Assembly: GCF_000698575.1 (NCBI RefSeq)
Contig: NZ_JFHD01000001.1
Span: 620,001-684,000, forward strand
Source of the DNA: Caballeronia zhejiangensis
GTDB lineage: Bacteria > Pseudomonadota > Gammaproteobacteria > Burkholderiales > Burkholderiaceae
Length of the DNA stretch: 64,000 bases
Reading direction: 5' to 3'
A model generated the notes under the pieces. It searched no databases, was not told the origin of the DNA, and worked only from the letters and a program-made list of their open reading frames with translations. Positions within the stretch are counted from its first letter, which is position 1, and each line of letters begins with the position of its first letter. This document shows, piece after piece, positions 42,692 to 51,888 of this stretch. Both the position numbers and the translations under genes were made by a program.

Positions 42692-44239
42692 TCATGCAGC
42701 CTGAACCGCGTCACCGCGCAATCTGAACACCGCCACCGCGTCACGCAGCGACGCGGACTGTTCCGCCAGCGCGTGCGCGGCCGCGGACGCCTGCTCGACC
42801 AGCGCGGCATTCTGCTGCGTGACTTCGTCCATTTGCGTCACGGCCAGATTGACTTGCTCGATGCCGCTGCGCTGCTCTTCCGACGCCGCCGAAATCTCGC
42901 CGACGACGCCCGTCACGCGTTGCACCGAACCGACGATATCGGCGATGATCGCGCCCGCATCGCGCACCAGCGCCGCGCCGGTTTCGACGCGGCCCGTCGA
43001 CTGTTCGATCAGCACCTTGATCTCCTTCGCCGCCGACGCGCTGCGTTGCGCGAGCGAGCGGACTTCGGCCGCGACGACCGCAAAGCCGCGCCCTTCCTCG
43101 CCGGCGCGCGCTGCTTCCACGGCCGCGTTCAACGCGAGGATGTTGGTCTGGAACGCGATGGCATCGATGACGGCGATGATCTCGCTCACCTTGCCCGAGC
43201 TTTCGGAGATGCCTTGCATGGTCTCGATGACCTGCTCCATCGTGTCGCCACCGGACGCAGCGGTTTGCCATGCGGTTTGCGCGAGCGACGACGCAGCGGC
43301 CGCGTGCTCCGCGTTCTGCCGCACGGTCGCCGTGATTTCTTCCATGCTGGCCGCGGTTTCCTGCAGCGATGCGGCCTGTTCCTCGGTACGCGAGGACAGA
43401 TCGAGATTGCCCGATGCGATCTGCGCGCTCGCGGTCGCGACGCCTTCCGCGTTATGACGCACCTGCCCGACCACCTTCGCGAGACTCGTCTGCATGTGCT
43501 TGAGCGCGACGAGCAGTTCCGCGATTTCGTCCTTGCCGCGCGCATCGAACTCGAGCGACAGATCGCCCGTTGCAACAGCCTGCGCGCAGCCCAGCGCACG
43601 ATTGAGCGGACGCGACACGCTGCGGCTGAACACGTATCCGCCGATGAGCGCGAGCGCCAGCACGACGAGCATCAACGCGATGCTGGCGAACGATGCCTGC
43701 CGCGCATCGGCGTCGGCTTGCGCGGAGACGCGGGCGCTGTCGGCGGCGATTTTCCTCGCGGCCTGTTCGAGCAGCTCGGCCGGTTCACGGTCGACGCCTG
43801 CAACTGCGCTATCCCCGGCAGATGCCTCGAATCCCGCCGACTTGAACGCTTCGAAGCCGCGCCGGTATCCGGTGCCCATCGCGAGGTGCGCGGACGCGAA
43901 TCGCTCGATCAGATCGCGGCCTTCTCCTGCGGGCAGCGTGCGCTTGAGTTCGTCCGCGAGCTTGTTGACGGTGCGCTCGCGGGTTTCGAAAGCGCTCCAG
44001 TACTTCTGCAGCTTCTGCGGATCCTTGCCGCGCAGGAGCGTGTCCTTCCACTCCTGCACCTGCAGCTTGAACGTGACGAGCATCTCCGAAACCATGCGCT
44101 CGCTGGCGACGTTGGCCGCGACTTCGGTGCGGTACGCATCGATGGAGCCGTTGAGCGCGAAAATGCCATAGAGGGCGCCGGCGAACATCAAAACGAGCGC
44201 GGCGGCGAATGCGAGGGGAATCTTGAGACTGAGTTTCAT
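42692..44239 (-). CDS. Methyl-accepting chemotaxis protein
   Basis: 515-residue transmembrane chemoreceptor. TM1 is residues ~7-28, a helical periplasmic sensor domain extends to ~185, TM2 ~188-210, then HAMP ([20 protein letters not shown]) and the signalling domain with the conserved hairpin tip [34 protein letters not shown] region at ~375. Methylation-helix segments [19 protein letters not shown] are present. No C-terminal NWETF-type CheR tether; it ends AVQAA. Ligand unknown. Together with flhDC, it implies motility functions in this replicon. Confidence 0.95.
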   Translation of the reverse strand: MKLSLKIPLAFAAALVLMFAGALYGIFALNGSIDAYRTEVAANVASERMVSEMLVTFKLQVQEWKDTLLRGKDPQKLQKYWSAFETRERTVNKLADELKRTLPAGEGRDLIERFASAHLAMGTGYRRGFEAFKSAGFEASAGDSAVAGVDREPAELLEQAARKIAADSARVSAQADADARQASFASIALMLVVLALALIGGYVFSRSVSRPLNRALGCAQAVATGDLSLEFDARGKDEIAELLVALKHMQTSLAKVVGQVRHNAEGVATASAQIASGNLDLSSRTEEQAASLQETAASMEEITATVRQNAEHAAAASSLAQTAWQTAASGGDTMEQVIETMQGISESSGKVSEIIAVIDAIAFQTNILALNAAVEAARAGEEGRGFAVVAAEVRSLAQRSASAAKEIKVLIEQSTGRVETGAALVRDAGAIIADIVGSVQRVTGVVGEISAASEEQRSGIEQVNLAVTQMDEVTQQNAALVEQASAAAHALAEQSASLRDAVAVFRLRGDAVQAA

Positions 44240-44445
44240 CGGGAAAGTGTGGATAGACGCTGCGAGCGCTTTGGGACGCGGATCGCTGGTTTATCGGCAA
44301 CCCCGGCCGGAACTGGAGGGCGGCGAGCCCGAAAAACGCCATGAGCCACCCGTTTGGGATCAGTTACGGACGGCCATTCCATCGACGAACCCGGCTATTC
44401 TGAAATGGCGCTTTGGCCCCCGCCTCAGCGCGCTCGCAACGCATG

Positions 44446-44473
44446 GCCCGCCCTCTCTCACGGCGGGCTTTTT
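44446..44473 (+). terminator. Intrinsic terminator without an obvious upstream gene
   Basis: GCCCGCC (44446-44452) pairs with GGCGGGC (44462-44468), followed by TTTTT. This is a textbook rho-independent terminator for plus-strand RNA. No plus-strand protein gene lies before it back to the divergent chemoreceptor start at 44239, so it may end a small RNA or a 5' leader of the next ORF. Confidence 0.65.
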
Positions 44474-44490
44474 CTCGTATCGGTGACAGA

Positions 44491-44712
44491 TTGAGCAAAG
44501 AATTGACGGTAATCGACCGCCATATTCAAGACTGCAAGGGGATGATCGCCCGGCAGCAGACGCGCCTCGCAAAGCAAAGGCAACTCGGACGCGAAGATCA
44601 GTCTTCCGCGTATCTTCTACGCTGCCTGCAACATAACCTGCATGCACTGATCGGCGCGCGCGTCGCGTTTTGCTCTTCCGACGTGCGCGATTTGTCCCTT
44701 CCGTCCCTCTGA
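44491..44712 (+). CDS. Small hypothetical protein
   Basis: About 73 residues from a TTG start: a helical, charged segment LTVIDRHIQDCKGMIARQQT, then a second helix ending LHALIGARVAF. The pattern resembles small Burkholderia helix-hairpin proteins of unknown function. The start is uncertain: the frame is open upstream, but that part runs through a strong terminator. No clear ribosome site. Confidence 0.4.
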   Translation: MSKELTVIDRHIQDCKGMIARQQTRLAKQRQLGREDQSSAYLLRCLQHNLHALIGARVAFCSSDVRDLSLPSL

Positions 44713-44845
44713 TCACGATGCAAAGCGCCGTGAGCGCTTCATACGAGTCTCGCTCTCCACACGCCTGAGCATTTTTACGTCGTCTTCATGTGCGCGGGTT
44801 TATGCTGAAGTGCTTGCTTCGCCACGCGTCCGTAAAGGAGTCGAC

Positions 44846-45733
44846 ATGGTCAGCGCGCTGTCAGCCTTCATCGCGCGATTGGGCTTCGCGAGAACCGCGC
44901 CGGGCCGCGTCGCGCCATTCGGCGAGAGCCGTCATGTGATGGTTCACGTAACCATCGACGCAAAACATGCCACGCCGCTGCGCCGCTCGCTCGTGCGCGA
45001 CTGCGTGGGCGAACCGTGGACGATACGCGTCACGCCACTGCACGAACGCGATCGCGTCCGGCTCACGCTGATCCTGCCGCGAACGGCCCTTCACGGCGCG
45101 ATCGATCGTCTGTCCGACGTCGCGCCATCGGCAAAAGTAAGCGGCTTGCTCGAAGTTCCGGACACGCCTTCCGATGCCTGGCGCAACCTCATGGAACACA
45201 GCGTTTCGATCGGCGGTGATTCGGCGGCGCATATCGTCAAGCCGCGCGACGAACCGACTTCGCTATCCGGCCTGCTGACGCCGGAGCACATATTGCTCGG
45301 CGCGGATATCGCGAATCGGGACGCGCTTTTCAGCACGATCGGGCGCTTCGTCGACCATCGATATGGATTCGCGGCGGATCAAGTCACGTCATGCCTCGCG
45401 GCCCGCGAGGCGCTCGGTTCGACCGCGCTTGGCGAAGGCGTTGCCGTCCCGCACGGACAACTCGAAGAAGTGAATCAGGCGATGGCGCTGTATATCCGCC
45501 CCGCAGCGCCGATTCCCTACGCCGCGCCCGATGGAAAGCCGGTGACGGATGTGATCGCCCTCTTCGTTCCCGAGCGCGTGAGCATGACGCATCTGCATTT
45601 GCTCGGTGAAGTCGCGGAGCACTTTTGCGATCATCGGTTCCGCGAGCAACTTCATCTCTGCCGCAATGCGACTGCGGTATGCAGGCTTTTCGCGGATTTC
45701 CCCGTCAGCGGACCCGCGCGAAGCGCGACGTGA
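44846..45733 (+). CDS. EIIA-Ntr-like (PTS IIA) protein with N-terminal extra domain
   Basis: 295 residues. The C-terminal ~150 residues form a PTS EIIA domain of the PtsN/mannitol class with phospho-acceptor His203 in GVAVPHGQLEE, preceded by ALFSTIGRFVDHRYGF and followed by VIALFVPERVSMTHLHLLGEVA. The N-terminal ~140 residues (VMVHVTIDAKHATPLRRSLV..., arginine-rich) are not recognised. AAGGAG precedes ATG 44846. Not adjacent to rpoN, hpf or hprK, so it is a stand-alone regulatory PTS protein, presumably phosphorylated by the NPr/EI-Ntr chain. Confidence 0.85.
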   Translation: MVSALSAFIARLGFARTAPGRVAPFGESRHVMVHVTIDAKHATPLRRSLVRDCVGEPWTIRVTPLHERDRVRLTLILPRTALHGAIDRLSDVAPSAKVSGLLEVPDTPSDAWRNLMEHSVSIGGDSAAHIVKPRDEPTSLSGLLTPEHILLGADIANRDALFSTIGRFVDHRYGFAADQVTSCLAAREALGSTALGEGVAVPHGQLEEVNQAMALYIRPAAPIPYAAPDGKPVTDVIALFVPERVSMTHLHLLGEVAEHFCDHRFREQLHLCRNATAVCRLFADFPVSGPARSAT

Positions 45734-45747
45734 TTTATTTCGCCATC

Positions 45748-46206
45748 CTACTTTGTTTCCGCCTGCGGAACTTCGATCGGCTTTACTTCGACGGGTGCGG
45801 TGCCATCCTTTTTGATCCCGAGCTTGTCCGCCGTCTTCGGCGATACATCCACGATCCGGTTCTTCGCATAAGGACCGCGGTCCTTGATCTCGACGACATC
45901 GCTGTTGCCGTTCTCGAGATTCGTGACGCGCGCCTTGGTGCCGAGCGGAAGGGTCTTGCTCGCGGCCGCGTTGGACTGCGGATCCATGTGTGTGCCATCG
46001 GCCATTTTTTTCTTGTAGAACTTGCGGCCGTAGTACGAAGCCTCGCCCTTGCGCGGCTTGCCTGAGCGATCGATCCCGCTTGCATGCGCGGACTTCGCCT
46101 TGGCGTGATGACGATGATGATTCGGCGATGCCGTCTCGTGCGCCGCATAAGCGCTGCTCAAACACGTCGACATCAACACGCATACGAATGCCCGAAGCCG
46201 CTTCAT
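45748..46206 (-). CDS. RlpA-like double-psi beta-barrel protein, exported
   Basis: 152 residues with a signal peptide (first ~21, ending AYA). The RlpA/DPBB domain covers ~55-140: GEASYYGRKFYKKKMADGTH, LPLGTKARVTNLENG and VEIKDRGPYAKNRIVDVSP, with the Asp of DRGPY expected at the active site. RlpA enzymes cleave denuded peptidoglycan glycans at the septum. There is no lipobox and no SPOR domain, so it is a short soluble periplasmic variant. GAGGAT precedes the ATG. Confidence 0.88.
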   Translation of the reverse strand: MKRLRAFVCVLMSTCLSSAYAAHETASPNHHRHHAKAKSAHASGIDRSGKPRKGEASYYGRKFYKKKMADGTHMDPQSNAAASKTLPLGTKARVTNLENGNSDVVEIKDRGPYAKNRIVDVSPKTADKLGIKKDGTAPVEVKPIEVPQAETK

Positions 46207-46331
46207 GTTCTTATCCTCTCGAATCCGATGTCCCGACTTTGCATCGGCGTAGCAGACTTCGGACCGTTTCCCTCTGCGCAATACGCTTGTATAGTGCGAG
46301 AGCCCACGATACTGTCGATGAGAGGAACCGT

Positions 46332-46925
46332 ATGAATCAGAAGAACAAGAGGCGTCTTTTGCTCACCGGCGGCATGGCGGCGGCGGCGCTGTGCATTGCC
46401 GGATGCACGACCACGGGTCCGTCGTCCGGCGAAACCGCAGCCGGCACGGCCGATCGCGATCGCGCCATCGACGCCGCCGTCGATGCGACGCTGCAACGGT
46501 TATATGTTTCCGTGAACGGCTCGCGCGAACTCGTGAGCAAGGCGCGCGGCGTGCTCGTTTTTCCTCGCGTGATCGCGGCGGGCTTCTGGTTCGGCGCGCA
46601 ATATGGCGAAGGCGCATTGCGTATCGATGGCCGCACCGACGGCTACTACAGCACGGCGGGCGGCTCGTTCGGCTTGCAGATTGGCGCGCAATCGAAAGCG
46701 ATCATCTATGTGTTCCTGACCGACGATGCGCTCGCGCAATTCCGTCGGCGCGACGGCTGGGCGGCCGGCACCGATGCGACCGTCGCGGTCGCCAGGCTCG
46801 GCGCGAACGGCCAGCTCGATACGACCACGGCCACGAATCCCGTCGAGGTCTTCGTGCTGACGAATGCCGGTCTCATGGCCGGCGTGTCGCTCGAAGGCAC
46901 GAAGGTCAGCCGGCTGAGTCCGTAA
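46332..46925 (+). CDS. Ysc84/SYLF-domain lipoprotein
   Basis: 197 residues. Lipobox CIAGC places the lipidated Cys at ~25. The SYLF domain follows: TLQRLYVSVNGSRELVSKAR, GVLVFPRVIAAGFWFGAQYG, GYYSTAGGSFGLQIGAQSKA and VFVLTNAGLMAGVSLEGTKV, matching the Burkholderiaceae family of phospholipid-binding outer-membrane lipoproteins. It diverges from the rlpA-like gene. AGAGGAA precedes the ATG. Role in envelope stress is presumed for the family only. Confidence 0.9.
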   Translation: MNQKNKRRLLLTGGMAAAALCIAGCTTTGPSSGETAAGTADRDRAIDAAVDATLQRLYVSVNGSRELVSKARGVLVFPRVIAAGFWFGAQYGEGALRIDGRTDGYYSTAGGSFGLQIGAQSKAIIYVFLTDDALAQFRRRDGWAAGTDATVAVARLGANGQLDTTTATNPVEVFVLTNAGLMAGVSLEGTKVSRLSP

Positions 46926-46931
46926 CCGCGC

Positions 46932-48968
46932 TCACAGATCCTTCACCAGACGAAGTGCGTCATAGATCGCGGCGTGCGTGTTGCGCGCCGATACCGCATC
47001 GCCGATTCTGAAAAGCTGGAACTGTCCTTCGGGATTCGTCTCTCCGCTCTGCGGCCTGCCGTCGATGAGTTCGTCGTAATTCACCGCGCCGCGGTTTTTC
47101 GATAGCGGCTTGAGCTCGAAGTAAAGCTCGTCCATCGGAATCGTGCCGTGATTGACGACGATCTGATCGTGACGCTGCTCCTTCGTCACGCCGCCGTAAT
47201 CGCTGCCGATGGTCGCCACCAGTTCACCGCCTTCGCGACGCACCGATTCCAGCCGGAACGTCACCGTGAAGGTGGTCGCGAGCTTTTGCAGCGAGCGCAT
47301 GTAGGGCACGAGATTCATGCTCATGACTTCGGGCGAGAACGAGCGGTCGGGCGTCATCACTTCCACCTTGCCGCCCGCCTGCGCGATCGTTTCGGCAGCC
47401 TGAAGCGCGGCGTGATCGCCGGCATCGTCGAAGATGAGCACGTTCGCGCCGGGCTTCACGTCGCCGGAAATGATGTCCCACGACGAGACCACATGCTCGT
47501 TGCCTTCGCTGCAAACCTCCGTGTGCGGCATGCCGCCGGTCGCGACGATCACTACATCGGGTTGCGCCGCGAGCACCGTTTCCGTATCCGCCCACGTGTT
47601 GAACTTGAACCGGACGCCGAGCTTTTCGCACTGCGCCATGCGCCAGTCGATGATGCCCATCATCTCCTTGCGGCGGACGTTCTGCGCGGTGAGACGAATC
47701 TGGCCGCCGGGATCGTTCATCGCTTCGAGCACGACGACGTCATGCCCGCGCTCGCCCGCGACGCGCGCCGCTTCGAGTCCCGCCGGCCCCGCGCCGACGA
47801 TGACGATCCTGCGCTTCGTCGCGGCCGGCGCGATGGTGTGCGGCATCTCGAGTTCGCGGCCCGTCGCGGCATTGTGGATGCACAGCGCCATGCCGCCCTG
47901 ATAGATGCGATCGAGACAATAGTTCGCGCCCACGCACGGACGGATGTCGTCCTCCCTGCGCTCGATGATCTTGCGCACGATATGCGGATCGGTCATGTGC
48001 GCGCGCGTCATGCCGACCATGTCGAGCTTGCCGGCTTCGATCGCATAGCGCGCCGTGGCGACGTCCTGAATGCGCCCGGCATGAAACGTCGGAAAGTCCG
48101 TTGCCCGCCTGATCTCGCCCGCGAACTCCAGATGCGGCGCGCTCTTCATGCCCATGATCGGGATTACGTCGGTCAGGGCGGCATCCGTTTCCAGATGCCC
48201 GCGAATGACGTTGAGAAAATCGACGAGACCGCTGTTCTTGAGGCGCATCGAAATCTCGATGCCCTCTTCCTTCGTGATGCCGCCCGCGAGCATTTCATCG
48301 GCCGTATAGCGAAGGCCGACGAGAAAGCGCTCCCCGACGCGCTCGCGAATCGCGCGCAACACATCGAACGTGAAGCGCATGCGGTTATCGAGCGAACCGC
48401 CATATGGACCTTCGAGCGTATTCGTCAGAGGCGACCAGAACTGGTCCATCAAATGACCATACGATTCGATCTCCATCCCGTCGAGCCCGGCTGCTTTCAT
48501 GCGCTCGGCGGCATCCGCGAAATCGCGCACGATGCGTTCGATGTCCCAGTCTTCCAGCTTCTTCGGGAAGGTCCTGTGCGCAGGCTCGCGGCAATGCGAA
48601 GGCGACACCGCGGGCAGCCAGTCGCCCGTGTCCCAGCGCGTGCGCCGGCCCAGATGCGTCAGCTGGATCATCACCTTCGCGCCGTGCTCGTGACATTCGT
48701 CGACGAGATCCTTCATCCACGGCACCACTTCGTCCTTGTACGCGAGGATGTTGTTGAAGACCGGCGGACTGTCCTTCGAAACCGCTGCGGAGCCGGCTGT
48801 CATCGTCAATGCGATTCCCGCTTTCGCCCTTTCGACGTGATACGCCCGATAACGCTCCTTCGGCATCCCGTCGTCGGCGTAAGCCGGTTCATGCGAGGTC
48901 GTCATGATCCGGTTTCGAAACGTGAGATGTTTCAGCGTATAGGGCTGCAGCAGCGGATCCGTGGACAT
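46932..48968 (-). CDS. FMN/FAD/[4Fe-4S] oxidoreductase, N-methylproline demethylase-like
   Basis: 678-residue two-part flavoenzyme. Residues ~1-350 are an old-yellow-enzyme TIM barrel (LKHLTFRNRIMTTSHEPAYA, MIQLTHLGRR, DGMEIESYGHLMDQFWSPL). A Cys cluster for Fe-S follows (RPCVGANYCLDRIYQGGMAL and the next Cys), then a FAD/NAD domain with IVIVGAGPAGLEAARVAGE and an ATGG strand. The CVGANYCxDR pattern and length match N-methylproline (stachydrine pathway) demethylases rather than 2,4-dienoyl-CoA reductase. No Rieske demethylase adjoins it. A TetR gene diverges from it. Confidence 0.88.
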   Translation of the reverse strand: MSTDPLLQPYTLKHLTFRNRIMTTSHEPAYADDGMPKERYRAYHVERAKAGIALTMTAGSAAVSKDSPPVFNNILAYKDEVVPWMKDLVDECHEHGAKVMIQLTHLGRRTRWDTGDWLPAVSPSHCREPAHRTFPKKLEDWDIERIVRDFADAAERMKAAGLDGMEIESYGHLMDQFWSPLTNTLEGPYGGSLDNRMRFTFDVLRAIRERVGERFLVGLRYTADEMLAGGITKEEGIEISMRLKNSGLVDFLNVIRGHLETDAALTDVIPIMGMKSAPHLEFAGEIRRATDFPTFHAGRIQDVATARYAIEAGKLDMVGMTRAHMTDPHIVRKIIERREDDIRPCVGANYCLDRIYQGGMALCIHNAATGRELEMPHTIAPAATKRRIVIVGAGPAGLEAARVAGERGHDVVVLEAMNDPGGQIRLTAQNVRRKEMMGIIDWRMAQCEKLGVRFKFNTWADTETVLAAQPDVVIVATGGMPHTEVCSEGNEHVVSSWDIISGDVKPGANVLIFDDAGDHAALQAAETIAQAGGKVEVMTPDRSFSPEVMSMNLVPYMRSLQKLATTFTVTFRLESVRREGGELVATIGSDYGGVTKEQRHDQIVVNHGTIPMDELYFELKPLSKNRGAVNYDELIDGRPQSGETNPEGQFQLFRIGDAVSARNTHAAIYDALRLVKDL

Positions 48969-49026
48969 GAGCGCCTCTTCGAAGCAAGTGGGAACGAACG
49001 CCGGTTGTGAATCAAGCGTAGAAGCT

Positions 49027-49065
49027 CTGTACACATGTGTCAAGTAGAGAGACAATGGTGTACAG
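49027..49065. promoter_or_regulatory. Candidate TetR operator in the demethylase/tetR divergent promoter
   Basis: CTGTACAC at 49027-49034 and its exact complement GTGTACAG at 49058-49065 flank 23 bases; within the left arm ACACATGTGT (49031-49040) is itself a 10-bp palindrome. Located between starts 48968 and 49091, these nested dyads are likely the binding site of the TetR product. Confidence 0.5.
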
Positions 49066-49090
49066 CCGAACGCATACAGGAAAAAACGAA

Positions 49091-49714
49091 ATGGATCAGA
49101 CCCTCGACGCGGTGCGCGGCTCCGCCGACATGTGGCTGGACGCGGCGTACGAAGGGCTTGTCGAAGGAGGCGTGGATGCGGTCCGCATACTTCCGCTCGC
49201 AAAGAAGCTGAATCTTTCGCGCACGAGTTTTTACTGGTTCTTCAAGGACCGCGAGGAACTGCTTGCCGCGTTGCTCGGCCGATGGAAGCAGAAGAACACC
49301 GGCCACTGGATCGAACGAACCGAGGCATACGCGGACAGCGTGTGCGAAGCGATGCTCAACGTCTTCGACTGCTGGTTCGACGATTCGCTCTTCGACTCGC
49401 GCTTCGAAGCCGCGATGCGCAGTTGGTCGCAGCAATCGCAGGAGATCGCGGAGCAGATGGCGCAGGACGATGCGCAACGCATCGCGGCATTGACGGCGCT
49501 GTTCGTGCGCTTCGACTATGAACCGCGCGCCGCCGACGTCCGCGCGCGCGTCGCGTATTACACGCAGGCCGGCTATGTGTCGATGAAGCTCCACGAAGAC
49601 ATGGCGGTGCGCATGTCGCGCATTCCGGAATACGTCGAAGTTTTCACCGGCGTGCGGCCGCAGCAACACGAGCTTCAGCGCTTCTACTCGCGGCGCAACT
49701 TCGAGTTCGAGTGA
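49091..49714 (+). CDS. TetR-family transcriptional regulator
   Basis: 207 residues. HTH in the first ~55: LDAAYEGLVEGGVDAVRILP, AKKLNLSRTSFYWFFKDREE, LLAALLGRW. The rest is a helical ligand domain ending in QRFYSRRNFEFE. I chose ATG 49091 (AGGA about 12 bases upstream); ATG 49055 is open but falls inside the candidate operator. Divergent from the demethylase gene, which it probably represses. Confidence 0.9.
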   Translation: MDQTLDAVRGSADMWLDAAYEGLVEGGVDAVRILPLAKKLNLSRTSFYWFFKDREELLAALLGRWKQKNTGHWIERTEAYADSVCEAMLNVFDCWFDDSLFDSRFEAAMRSWSQQSQEIAEQMAQDDAQRIAALTALFVRFDYEPRAADVRARVAYYTQAGYVSMKLHEDMAVRMSRIPEYVEVFTGVRPQQHELQRFYSRRNFEFE

Positions 49715-49720
49715 GCGGCC

Positions 49721-49760
49721 GCTTATTGCCGCTTATTGCAGCTTATTGCCGCTTGAGGCC
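49721..49760. repeat. 10-bp tandem repeat
   Basis: GCTTATTGCC, GCTTATTGCA, GCTTATTGCC, followed by the degenerate GCTTGAGGCC: three and a half 10-bp units in tandem just after the TetR stop. The period equals about one helical turn. Confidence 0.7.
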
Positions 49761-49870
49761 ATTCCCTTGGCGGAATCGGTCAGGTGCGACGTGAGTCCGA
49801 TCGCCCGGCATAGGCTTGTGCGGAACATTCAGTCCGCGTGCAGCCGGTCTGTTCCGCCTTTGGGGCCATC

Positions 49871-50854
49871 ATGTACAAAATCCTCAGTCCGATTGGAACC
49901 GAGATAGAAATTCCGGAAACGGTCGAAGAAAATTCGGCCACGTTCGACCTGACCGACCTCGCTGGCGCAAAGCAATACTACGAGGAAAACGGCTATGTGG
50001 TCGTGCGCCGCGTCGTGGACGGGGCCGCGTGCGATTCGATCCGCAATGCATTCGATAAAACGGTCAAGCAGTACCCCGGATACATCTACCGGCAGGCCAC
50101 TGCGAATCCGGAAAAAAACCGGATCAACGAATACGGCTTCGTGATGAATCCGCTGCTCAACCTTCAGTCGCTCGGCGACGTAGCGTTCGCGCCGCTCAAG
50201 AATCTCGCGGTGAAGGCGTTCGCGAGCACGCCTGTCAAAGCCATTACACGCGAGATTTTTTCGGAAGAAGGCAAGCTCGTGCAGAGCATGTATTTCGAAG
50301 GCAACGCGGAGACGTGGCCGCATCAGGACACGTATTACCTCGATAGCGAACTGATCGGCACGATGGTCGGATGCTGGTACGCGCTCGAAGATATCGACGC
50401 GGGAGCCGGGCGTTTCTTCGTCGTGCCGCAAAGTCATCGCATCGACATGGTGAAGAACGGAAAAAACTTCGACGTCGCGTTCAATCACGGCCAGTACAAG
50501 GAGCTGGTCAAGAAGATCCTCTCCGAACAACGGCTCGAATTTCGCGCGCCATTCCTGCAAAAGGGCGACGTGCTTCTATGGAATTCGAAAACGATTCACG
50601 GCAGTCTGCGCACGACGCGTCCGCAATTTTCGCGCAGCTCTCTGACGTCGCATTTCATTCCGGTTTCTCACCGCTTCCTGCAGTTCCAGTCGAAGATCAA
50701 GCCGCTGAATCTGCGCGAGTTCAACGGCATGGCGTTCAATTGCCCGAAGGACATGGAGCGGTTATCGAGCCGCGTCGTGCTGGGCATCGAAACGACCTTT
50801 CCCAAGACATTCCAGATGGCAAAGAAACTGGCCATCAAGGCGCTCGTGAAATGA
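49871..50854 (+). CDS. Phytanoyl-CoA dioxygenase (PhyH) family protein
   Basis: 327-residue Fe(II)/2-oxoglutarate dioxygenase homologue. The metal triad is visible: His151 and Asp153 in ETWPHQDTYYLD and distal His243 in KTIHGSLRTT, with arginines after it for 2-oxoglutarate. N-terminal TFDLTDLAGAKQYYEENGYV is typical. The substrate is unknown; family members hydroxylate lipids, amino acids and secondary metabolites. ATG 49871 follows GGGG. It is a single gene, somewhat less GC-rich than its neighbours, convergent with a LysR gene. Confidence 0.87.
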   Translation: MYKILSPIGTEIEIPETVEENSATFDLTDLAGAKQYYEENGYVVVRRVVDGAACDSIRNAFDKTVKQYPGYIYRQATANPEKNRINEYGFVMNPLLNLQSLGDVAFAPLKNLAVKAFASTPVKAITREIFSEEGKLVQSMYFEGNAETWPHQDTYYLDSELIGTMVGCWYALEDIDAGAGRFFVVPQSHRIDMVKNGKNFDVAFNHGQYKELVKKILSEQRLEFRAPFLQKGDVLLWNSKTIHGSLRTTRPQFSRSSLTSHFIPVSHRFLQFQSKIKPLNLREFNGMAFNCPKDMERLSSRVVLGIETTFPKTFQMAKKLAIKALVK

Positions 50855-50900
50855 GCTTCGCCCGCGTCATTCGATAGCTAACTGATGTCAGACGACATCG

Positions 50901-51791
50901 TCACGCCGCCTTTGCGTCATCGGGACGTTCCGCCAGAAGCTCGCGCATCGCGTTGAGCGCGGCCGAAAAATGCCCCTTGCGCCAGACGAGCAAGGTGTCG
51001 ATGCGACCGAATTCGCCCATCGGATGCAGATCCACTTCGTCATCCAGACGCGCGAGTTCGAGCACCGAGCGCGGCGCCACCGCGACGCCCGCACCGGCCG
51101 CCACGCACGCGACGATCGCGTGATACGAACCCAGTTCCAGCACCCGCGCGGGACGGATGCCCTGCTGCTCGTACCAGCGCGTCGCGTATGAGCGATACGC
51201 GCAGCCACGCTCGAACGCGATGAGCGTGAGGCCGGCGCTCGCCTGCGCCATCGTCGACGGATGCTGCCCGCGCGGCGTGACGAGCGTCAGTTCCTCCTCG
51301 AACACTGGCACGGACTCGAATTGCTCGGCGGGCAGCGTGTCGGGCTCGATCGGCCGCGCCATCACCGCCGCGTCGACTTCGAACGCACGCACGCTGTCGA
51401 TGAGCGCGCGCGTCACGCCCGTCGTCAGTTCGAGCGTGACCTGCGGCCAGCGCTGGTGATACGCGGCCAGCACGCGCGGCAGACGGCTCGCGGCGGTGCT
51501 CTCCATCGTCCCGAGCCGCAGCCGCCCCTGCGGACGATTCTCGCTGACCGCATGACGCGCCTCCTCCGCGAGCGCGAGCAGACGTTCGGCATACGGCAGC
51601 AGGGTTTCGCCGGCGGGCGTCAGCACGAGACGGCGGCCATCGCGGATGAAGAGATCGGTGCCGAGCGTCTCCTCCAGTTGACGGATGCGCGTCGTCACGT
51701 TCGACTGCACGCGATTGAGCTTCGCGGCCGCGCGCGTCACGCCGTTTTCGCGCACGACGGCCCTGAAAATGTTCAATGCAGACAAATCCAT
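50901..51791 (-). CDS. LysR-family transcriptional regulator
   Basis: 296 residues. HTH: LNIFRAVVRENGVTRAAAKL, NRVQSNVTTRIRQLEETLG, then FIRDGRRLVLTPAG. Effector domain with GRLRLGTMESTAASRLP and a GCAYRSYATRWYEQQGI region near the inducer cleft. It is divergent from a YbfB/YjiJ-type MFS gene and is probably its regulator, a pairing common in proteobacteria. Effector unknown. Confidence 0.93.
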   Translation of the reverse strand: MDLSALNIFRAVVRENGVTRAAAKLNRVQSNVTTRIRQLEETLGTDLFIRDGRRLVLTPAGETLLPYAERLLALAEEARHAVSENRPQGRLRLGTMESTAASRLPRVLAAYHQRWPQVTLELTTGVTRALIDSVRAFEVDAAVMARPIEPDTLPAEQFESVPVFEEELTLVTPRGQHPSTMAQASAGLTLIAFERGCAYRSYATRWYEQQGIRPARVLELGSYHAIVACVAAGAGVAVAPRSVLELARLDDEVDLHPMGEFGRIDTLLVWRKGHFSAALNAMRELLAERPDDAKAA

Positions 51792-51888
51792 GATCTTTTC
51801 CGAAGATTGATCTCATCTCGATTATTCATTTTTCAAGATGGATCGGTCAAGCTACGATGGGGTTTATCCCTTCTTCGCCGACCGACTC

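Noticed and set aside
49721-49760. CRISPR-like array
   Set aside because: The units are 10 bp without spacers; it is a simple tandem repeat.
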